From positions 118,711-182,710 of the forward strand of contig NZ_JAAGWF010000018.1 of the NCBI RefSeq assembly GCF_010686765.1: 64,000 nucleotides of DNA. The letters are read 5' to 3'. The position numbers were made by a program, and so were the translations under genes. The first letter of the stretch is position 1; the number at the start of each line of letters is the position of its first letter. Source of the stretch: Geodermatophilus sabuli. Its GTDB lineage: Bacteria > Actinomycetota > Actinomycetes > Mycobacteriales > Geodermatophilaceae. The notes under the pieces were generated by a model. That model searched no databases, was not told the DNA's origin, and was given only the letters and a program-made list of their open reading frames with translations. Positions 58,439-64,000 of the stretch are shown in pieces.

Positions 58439-59251
58439 TCACCTGCCCGTGTAGGTCGCCCGGCCCGGACCGTCGCTGAGGAAGGACCGCACCGCGCCGC
58501 GCAGGTCGTCGGTGGCGAAGAGCGCGCCGGACACCTCGGGCACCAGCTCGTCGGCGGCCCGGGCGCCGTGCCGGACGGAGGTGGCCACCAGCCGCTTGGT
58601 GGCCGCGTGCGCCACCGTCGGCCCGGCCGCCACCCGGTGCGCGTACTCCCGGGCGGCCACGGCGAAGCCCTCGTCGGGCAGCACCCGGTTGACCACGTTC
58701 CACCGCTCCAGCACCGCCGCCGGGTACCGCTCGCCGGTGAAGACCAGCTCCCGGGCCCGCGCCGGTCCGGCCCGCTCGGCCAGTCGCTGCGGCCCGCCCA
58801 TCGACGGCGTCAGCCCGACCACGATCTCCACCAGCCCGAAGCTCGCCCGCTCCGCCGCGAGCAGGACGTCGCAGCACAGCGCCAGCTCGAACGCCGCGGT
58901 GAGCGTGAGCCCGTGCGCGGCGAAGACGGTCGGCACCGGGAGGTCCTCGAGGGTCTGCGCGACCCGGAGCAGCCGGGCCCACAGCTGCGCCCCGCGCTCG
59001 GCCGGCTCGGGGCCCTCGGCGACGTCCCGGAAGAACGTGACGTCCACCCCGCCGGAGACGACCCGGCCGCGGGCCTCGACGAGCACCGCCCGCGCCCGGC
59101 CCTCGGCGGCCGGGTCGGTCAGGGGCACCAGCTCGTCGACCACCCGCTCGAGGGCGTCGAACACCTGCGGGGTGAACAGGTTCAGCGGCGGGTTGTCCAG
59201 GACGACGACGGCGACGTCGCCGTCCCGCTCGACGCGCACGGGCTCGGCCAT
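58439..59251 (-). CDS. Enoyl-CoA hydratase/isomerase-family protein
   Basis: 270-residue crotonase-fold protein. The oxyanion-hole segments are VVSGGVDVTFF near 64 and GLTLTAAFELALCCD near 114-128. The catalytic glutamate expected near 115 in GGG-xE is not obvious (AHGLTLTAAFEL), and E is present in LVEIVVGLTPSMGG. It may act on an acyl-CoA, but key residues differ from classical hydratases. It is not part of a beta-oxidation operon here and lies 12 bases from the HIT gene. Confidence 0.85.
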   Translation of the reverse strand: MAEPVRVERDGDVAVVVLDNPPLNLFTPQVFDALERVVDELVPLTDPAAEGRARAVLVEARGRVVSGGVDVTFFRDVAEGPEPAERGAQLWARLLRVAQTLEDLPVPTVFAAHGLTLTAAFELALCCDVLLAAERASFGLVEIVVGLTPSMGGPQRLAERAGPARARELVFTGERYPAAVLERWNVVNRVLPDEGFAVAAREYAHRVAAGPTVAHAATKRLVATSVRHGARAADELVPEVSGALFATDDLRGAVRSFLSDGPGRATYTGR

Positions 59252-59263
59252 GCGGCGAGCCTG

Positions 59264-59620
59264 TCAGCCGGGGGGCCAAGTGAGCGACCGGCCACCCAGG
59301 ACGTGCAGGTGGAGGTGGTGCACCGTCTGCCCCGCCGCCGGGCCGGTGTTGGTGACCACGCGGTAACCGGGCTCGACGCCGTCCTCGGTCGCCAGGCCGT
59401 CCTGGACGGCGACCGCGTGCGCGGCCCGGACGACGGCGCCGAGCAGGTCGGGGTCGGCGGCGGCGAGCGAGCCGACCGTCGGGTGGTGCTCCTTGGGGAT
59501 GACGAGCACGTGCGTCGGGGCCTGCGGGTTGATGTCCCGGAAGGCCAGCGTCCGGTCGGTCTCGTGGACCACGGTGGCGGGGACGTCGCCGGAGACCATG
59601 CGGCAGAAGAGGCATTCCAC
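59264..59620 (-). CDS. HIT-family nucleotide-binding hydrolase
   Basis: 118 residues of the HinT group. The N-terminal zinc-like CLFCRM, DINPQAPTHVLVIPKEH and the histidine triad TVHHLHLHVLGG are clear. HinT proteins hydrolyse AMP-lysine and other phosphoramidates. GTG at 59620. It is divergent from the ABC importer genes, with 112 bases between the starts. Confidence 0.95.
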   Translation of the reverse strand: MECLFCRMVSGDVPATVVHETDRTLAFRDINPQAPTHVLVIPKEHHPTVGSLAAADPDLLGAVVRAAHAVAVQDGLATEDGVEPGYRVVTNTGPAAGQTVHHLHLHVLGGRSLTWPPG

Positions 59621-59732
59621 GTCCCGGGACCCTAGGGGGCAGCCGCGTCCCGTGTGGGACAGGATGACCGCGGTCCGTCCCCCACTCCCGGAGGTGTCCC
59701 GTGTCCCGTCCCACCGTCTGCCTGAGGACGTA

Positions 59733-60707
59733 GTGAGCACCCGCCGCGTCGCCCGGTCGGGTGCCCTCGAAGCCAACTCCCTCCCCCCACTCTCCCGCCG
59801 CACCCTGCTCTCCGGTGCCGGCCTCGCCCTCGCCGCCGCGGTCACCGGCTGTGGCCGCTCCTCCCCGGTCTCCGACACCGCGGCCGCCGCGGAGGGACCC
59901 TCGGGCCCGCTGCGCATCGGCGCCATCCCCGACCAGGACCCCGAGGTCCTCCAGCGCCTCTACGGCACCGTCGCCGACTCGATGTCGGCCGCGCTGGACC
60001 TGGAGGTCGAGTACCGCCCGGTGACCGACTACGGCGCGGCGGTCTCCCTCTTCCGCACCGGTGACCTCGACCTCGTCTGGTTCGGCGGGCTGACCGGCGT
60101 CCAGGCCCGGCTGCAGACCCCCGGTGCCGAGCTGATCGCCCAGCGCGACATCGACGAGCGGTTCAGCTCGGTCTTCGTGGTGAACGCCGCGACCGGCCTC
60201 GCCCCCTCCGACGACCTCGCCGCCCTGGCCTCGCTGCGGTTCACCTACGGCAGCGAGACGTCGACGTCCGGACGGCTGATGCCGGCGTTCTTCCTCCGCG
60301 AGGACGGCGTGGACCCGCAGGGCTTCCCCGGCGGACCGGGCTTCTCCGGCTCGCACGACGCGACCCTCGCCCTGGTCGCGTCGGGGAGCTACCAGGCCGG
60401 CGTGCTGAACGAGCAGGTGTGGACGTCGCGGTCGGCCGAGGGCGGCATCGACCCCGCCGTCGTCCTCTACGCCGAGACGCCGACCTACCACGACTACCAC
60501 TGGCTGCTGGGCCCGCAGGCGGCCGACCGGATCGGCGTCGCCGACCTCGGCGAGCAGCTGCGGGACTACCTCACCGGGCTCTCGGCCGGCGACCCCGCCG
60601 ACGCCGAGGTGCTCGAGCTCTTCGGTGCCGGCTCCTTCGTCCCGACCGAGGCCGGCAACTACGAGCAGATCGAGGAGATCGGGCGCGACCTGGGGCTGGT
60701 CAACTGA
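59733..60707 (+). CDS. PhnD-family ABC solute-binding lipoprotein, selenate-type candidate
   Basis: 324 residues. The signal peptide has a twin-arginine RRTLLSGAG and a lipobox ending AVTGC, so it is probably a Tat-exported lipoprotein. The mature part begins RIGAIPDQDPEVLQRLYGTVADSMS and contains YRPVTDYGAAVSLFRTGDLDLVWFGGLTGVQAR, a pattern I associate with the PhnD subgroup annotated as putative selenate transporters. Phosphonate, phosphite or other oxyanions are alternatives. GTG at 59733 has GAGG eight bases upstream. It is the first gene of a three-gene importer operon. Confidence 0.88.
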   Translation: MSTRRVARSGALEANSLPPLSRRTLLSGAGLALAAAVTGCGRSSPVSDTAAAAEGPSGPLRIGAIPDQDPEVLQRLYGTVADSMSAALDLEVEYRPVTDYGAAVSLFRTGDLDLVWFGGLTGVQARLQTPGAELIAQRDIDERFSSVFVVNAATGLAPSDDLAALASLRFTYGSETSTSGRLMPAFFLREDGVDPQGFPGGPGFSGSHDATLALVASGSYQAGVLNEQVWTSRSAEGGIDPAVVLYAETPTYHDYHWLLGPQAADRIGVADLGEQLRDYLTGLSAGDPADAEVLELFGAGSFVPTEAGNYEQIEEIGRDLGLVN

Positions 60708-61450
60708 CCGCCGTCCTGCGGCTGGACGGCGCGGAGGTCCGGTACGGCAGGACGACGGCGCTGGCCGTGGTCGACCTCACCGTCGGCCCCGGCGAGCGGG
60801 TCGCCGTCGTCGGGGCCTCCGGGGCGGGCAAGTCCACGCTGCTGGGGCTGGCCAACGGGTCGGTGCTGCCCACCGCCGGGTCGGTGCGGGTCCTGGGCGC
60901 CGACCCGGCGGCGCTGCGCGGGCGGGCGCTTCGGCAGCTGCGGGCCCGGGTCGGCACGGTGCACCAGCACCTCGAGCTGGTCGGCCAGCTGCGGGTGGTG
61001 CACAACGTCAACGCCGGCCGGCTCGGTGCGTGGTCGGGGCTGCGGGCGGCGTGGTCGCTGGTCCGGCCCCAGGGGCTGCCCGACGTCGAGGCCGCCCTGG
61101 ACCGGGTGGGGCTGGCCGACCGGGTGTACGAGCGGACCGAGCGGCTCTCCGGCGGCCAGCGGCAGCGGGTCGCGATCGCCCGGCTCCTGGTGCAGCAGCC
61201 GGACCTGGTGCTGGCCGACGAGCCCGCCTCGGCCCTGGACCCGGTGCTCGCCGACCAGGCGCTGCGGCTGCTGGGCGAACTGGCGCTCGAGCGCGGCGGC
61301 GCGCTGCTGGCGTGTCTGCACGACCCGGCGATGGCGCTGCGCCACTGCGACCGCGTGGTCGGCCTGGCAGCGGGGCGGGTGGTCCTCGACGAGCCGGTCG
61401 CGGCGCTGTCGGCCGCGGACCTGGCCGCCTTCTACGGAGCGCCGGCATGA
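60704..61450 (+). CDS. PhnC-type ABC importer ATPase
   Basis: About 248 residues with Walker A GASGAGKSTLL, LSGGQRQRVAIARLL signature, Walker B LVLADEPASALD and switch histidine CLHDP. No ATG, GTG or TTG lies at the expected start. CTG at 60704, overlapping the previous TGA (CTGA), is the best candidate and gives a normal N-terminus TAVLRLDGAEVRYG. Translation probably depends on coupling. The stop overlaps the permease start by four bases. Confidence 0.9.
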   Translation: MTAVLRLDGAEVRYGRTTALAVVDLTVGPGERVAVVGASGAGKSTLLGLANGSVLPTAGSVRVLGADPAALRGRALRQLRARVGTVHQHLELVGQLRVVHNVNAGRLGAWSGLRAAWSLVRPQGLPDVEAALDRVGLADRVYERTERLSGGQRQRVAIARLLVQQPDLVLADEPASALDPVLADQALRLLGELALERGGALLACLHDPAMALRHCDRVVGLAAGRVVLDEPVAALSAADLAAFYGAPA

Positions 61451-63060
61451 CCGCGGTCCTGGACCGGCCGGTGTCCCGTCCGCCGGTCCGGCTGCACCGC
61501 GACCGCCGCCGCTGGGCCTGGGGGCTGGGTGCGGCCGCCGTGCTGGTCTGGTCCCTGGCCGGTGCGGGGCTGTTCAGCGGTGCGGTGGTCAACCCCGGCG
61601 GCGGCGTCCAGTTCGACCGGTTCGCCTCCGCTGCCCTCTCCCCCGCCGCCGACGGGGAGTTCCTCGCGCTGCTGGCCACCTCGGCGCTGGTCACCGTCGC
61701 CTACGCCGCGCTGGGCACCGCCCTCGCGCTGCTGCTCGGCGGCGTCGGCGCGGTGCTGGTCTCGCGCACCACCTGGGGACGGCGCCGGCTGGGCTGGCTG
61801 CTGGCCCGCGGCGCCCTCGCCGTCCCGCGCGGGCTGCACGAGGCGGTGTGGGGGCTGCTGCTGGTCAACGTGCTGGGCCTGGATCCGTGGGTGGGGGTCC
61901 TGGCCATCGGCGTGCCCTACGGCGCCGTCACCGCCAAGGTCTTCGCCGACCTCGTCGACGAGGTGCCCCGCGGCGGGTACGAGGCGCTGCTCGCGTCCGG
62001 CTCGGGCCGGGCCACCGCCGCGCTGTACGGCCTGCTGCCCCCGGCGTCGGGCGGCCTGCTGTCCTACGCCTTCTACCGGCTGGAGTGCGCGGTGCGCTCG
62101 GCCGTCGTCCTCGGGCTGATCGGCGCCGGTGGCCTGGGGTACCAGCTGTCGCTGTCGTTCGCGTCGCTGCGCTGGGACGAGGTGTGGACCTGCGTCTACG
62201 CGCTCGCGCTGCTCTGCCTCACGGCGGACGTCGCCGGCCGGGCGGTGCGCCGGCGGCTGGCCACGGCGCCGTCGGCCGCGCGGCGCGACCCGGTGCTCAC
62301 CGCCGCCGTCCTCGGTGCGCTGGCGCTGACCGCCTGGTCGTGGTGGTTCCTGGCGCTCTCGCCCGGCACCCTGGTGTCCGCGCGGACGGGCTCGCAGCTC
62401 GGCTACGTGCTCGGCGCGGCCTGGCCACCGGCGACCGACGGCGCGCTGCTCGGCTCGATCGCCGGGCTGGCCGTCGACACCGTGCAGATGTCGGTCATCG
62501 CCATCGCCGTCGCCACCCTCGGCGCGGGTCTGCTCGCCGGGGTGGCCGCGCGGCCGCGCGGGCCGATGCGCCCGGGCCGCCGGCTGGCCGGCTCGCTGGT
62601 GCGGGTGGTCCTCCTGCTGCTGCGCGCGGTGCCCCCGCCGGTGTGGGCGCTGGTGCTGCTGTTCGTGCTGCTGCCGGGCGTGCTGCCCGGCGCGCTCGCC
62701 CTGGGCGTCTACACCCTCGGGGTGCTGGGCCGGCTGGCGGCGGAGGCGACCGAGGAGCTCGACCCGCGGCCCCGGGCGGCGCTGACCGCGCTCGGTGCGC
62801 GGCCGGCCGGAGCCTGGCTCTACGGCGTGGCGTCCCGGGCGACGGGGCCGGTGCTGGCCTACGCCCTGTACCGCTGGGAGGTGGCCATCCGGGACACGAT
62901 CCTGGTCGGGCTGCTCGGCGCGGGCGGGCTGGGGGCGCTGCTGGCCTCGGAGATGGCCGCCTTCGACTGGGCGGCGGTGACGACCGTGCTCGCCGCGATC
63001 GTCGTCCTCACCTGGCTCGTCGACCTGGTCAGCGACCGGGCCCGCCGCGCCCTGCGTTGA
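61447..63060 (+). CDS. Fused double permease of a PhnE-type ABC importer
   Basis: 537 residues with two complete PhnE-like permease units in one chain, about 11-12 helices in total. Each unit has its own coupling motif: EVPRGGYEALLASGSGRA near 175 with GLIGAGGLGYQL, and EELDPRPRAALTALGARPAG near 435 with GLLGAGGLGALL. Most family members are single-unit homodimers, so this is a fusion of two copies. ATG at 61447 overlaps the ATPase stop. Confidence 0.92.
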   Translation: MTAVLDRPVSRPPVRLHRDRRRWAWGLGAAAVLVWSLAGAGLFSGAVVNPGGGVQFDRFASAALSPAADGEFLALLATSALVTVAYAALGTALALLLGGVGAVLVSRTTWGRRRLGWLLARGALAVPRGLHEAVWGLLLVNVLGLDPWVGVLAIGVPYGAVTAKVFADLVDEVPRGGYEALLASGSGRATAALYGLLPPASGGLLSYAFYRLECAVRSAVVLGLIGAGGLGYQLSLSFASLRWDEVWTCVYALALLCLTADVAGRAVRRRLATAPSAARRDPVLTAAVLGALALTAWSWWFLALSPGTLVSARTGSQLGYVLGAAWPPATDGALLGSIAGLAVDTVQMSVIAIAVATLGAGLLAGVAARPRGPMRPGRRLAGSLVRVVLLLLRAVPPPVWALVLLFVLLPGVLPGALALGVYTLGVLGRLAAEATEELDPRPRAALTALGARPAGAWLYGVASRATGPVLAYALYRWEVAIRDTILVGLLGAGGLGALLASEMAAFDWAAVTTVLAAIVVLTWLVDLVSDRARRALR

Positions 63061-63154
63061 TCGGGGGACCTGATCACACCGGCTGCCACCTCGGGACCAG
63101 AGGTGAGGGCGGACCCGGGATGACCAGGGAACCCGATCATCGGGGCAGGGGGCG

Positions 63155-63919
63155 TCAGGCCCAGCGGGTGCGGACCGAGAGGGCGGCGAGGGCGGCCGCG
63201 CCCGCGGTGGACGTGCGGAGCACCTCGGGACCCAGCCGCACCGGGCGGGCGCCGGCCGCGGTCAGGGCCACGACCTCGCCGTCGGTCAGCCCACCCTCGG
63301 GCCCGACGATGACGGCGATGGCGCCCGAGGCGGGCAGGTCCAGCCGCGCCAGGGGGTGGCGCGCCTGCTCGTGCAGCACCAGCGCCAGGTCGACGTCGGC
63401 CAGCTCGCCGCACACCTGGCGGGTGGTCAGCACGTCGGTGACCTCGGGCACCCGGGGACGACGCGACTGCTTGCTCGCCGCCCGCGCCGCCGACCGCCAC
63501 TTCGCCACGCCCTTGGCGGCGCGGTCGGCCCGCCAGCGGGTGACGCAGCGCGCGGCCGCCCAGGGCACGATCCGGTCCACGCCGAGCTCGGTGGCCAGCT
63601 CCACGGCCAGCGGGCCGCGCTCGCCCTTGGGCAGTGCCTGGACCAGGACCAGTTCCAGCGCGGGCGGGGGCACCTCGTGCCGGGCCGTGACGCGCACCCG
63701 CAGGCCCTCGGGTCCGGCGGCGGTCACCGCGCCCTCGGCCACGGTGCCCCGGCCGTCGCCGACCCGCACCCGCTCGCCGGGGGTCATCCGCAGCACGTCG
63801 ACGGCGTGCCGGCCCTCCCCGCCGCCGACCAGGAGCTCCGCGGTGTCGGGCAGCTCGTCGAGCAGGAACAGCGGCGAGCCGTCGAGCTCGGGGACCCGGT
63901 CGTCGGTCGCGACGGTCAC
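63155..63919 (-). CDS. rsmE: 16S rRNA m3U1498 methyltransferase
   Basis: 254-residue SPOUT methyltransferase. An N-terminal PUA-like domain (HAVDVLRMTPGERVRVGDGRG) is followed by the knotted domain with ELGVDRIVPWAAARCV, AVIVGPEGGLTDGEV and the cofactor loop LGPEVLRTSTAGAAAL. GTG at 63919. In relatives it lies just downstream of dnaJ, which would be beyond the window. The last 81 bases hold nothing I can support. Confidence 0.96.
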   Translation of the reverse strand: MTVATDDRVPELDGSPLFLLDELPDTAELLVGGGEGRHAVDVLRMTPGERVRVGDGRGTVAEGAVTAAGPEGLRVRVTARHEVPPPALELVLVQALPKGERGPLAVELATELGVDRIVPWAAARCVTRWRADRAAKGVAKWRSAARAASKQSRRPRVPEVTDVLTTRQVCGELADVDLALVLHEQARHPLARLDLPASGAIAVIVGPEGGLTDGEVVALTAAGARPVRLGPEVLRTSTAGAAALAALSVRTRWA

Positions 63920-64000
63920 TCGGCCTCCTCGCTGGCGCTCGGCGCCCTCGTGCCCGGAGGTGCCGCGCCCACTGGTGAGCTCGCGAGCTCGCTCACCCGG

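Overview
The window is a very GC-rich actinobacterial chromosome segment with no sign of plasmid or phage backbone. The housekeeping part (dnaG, ppdK, dusB, glyS, uppS, recO, era, a degenerate cytidine-deaminase-like gene, a CNNM/CBS gene, ybeY, phoH, HIT, rsmE) follows the gene order known from mycobacteria and relatives. The extreme GC, frequent GTG starts, a mycothiol-type DinB-fold protein and the accessory content suggest a soil or rock-surface actinobacterium, possibly Geodermatophilaceae. The family is an inference.

Region 1 (1-7457) looks like a quaternary-amine demethylation module: glyA (cut by the window edge), a Rieske oxygenase, an IclR regulator, a Rieske ferredoxin, a ferredoxin reductase and a BCCT transporter. 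Similar GTTGC/GCAAC dyads lie before both the oxygenase gene and the ferredoxin gene. Region 2 (7816-12181) holds a CmcJ/NvfI-type oxygenase and a MacB/FtsX-type ABC exporter pair.

Region 3 (12552-26056) is an aromatic-catabolism cluster. It has a eugenol/vanillyl-alcohol oxidase with a divergent AraC regulator, a LigM-type folate-dependent O-demethylase, a short MetE-like methyltransferase, a gentisate-dioxygenase-like bicupin with an FAH-family hydrolase, a PadR regulator, a ThDP enzyme and a solute-binding lipoprotein. Three ATGT/ACAT dyads lie upstream of the demethylase, the bicupin-hydrolase pair, and the divergent ThDP/lipoprotein pair. They suggest one PadR-controlled regulon. The demethylase would load methyl groups on tetrahydrofolate and the MetE-like protein could unload them to a thiol acceptor.

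Region 4 (26272-35004) is mixed accessory DNA: a TerD-vWA fusion, a GH15 hydrolase, fragments of a sugar dehydrogenase and of a response regulator, a DUF2254 membrane protein and an EAL-DICT-LOV-GGDEF protein predicted to sense blue light and control c-di-GMP. It ends exactly at the 3' end of a tRNA-Asn gene.

Region 5 (35144-63919) is the housekeeping block, almost all on the minus strand. It is interrupted by two modules whose structural genes run on the plus strand. One is a Baeyer-Villiger monooxygenase plus esterase with a Fis-type activator, sitting between era and its usual neighbour. The other is a PhnD-family ABC importer (binding protein, ATPase, double permease) between the HIT gene and rsmE. 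No CRISPR array, transposase, integrase or rRNA gene was seen.
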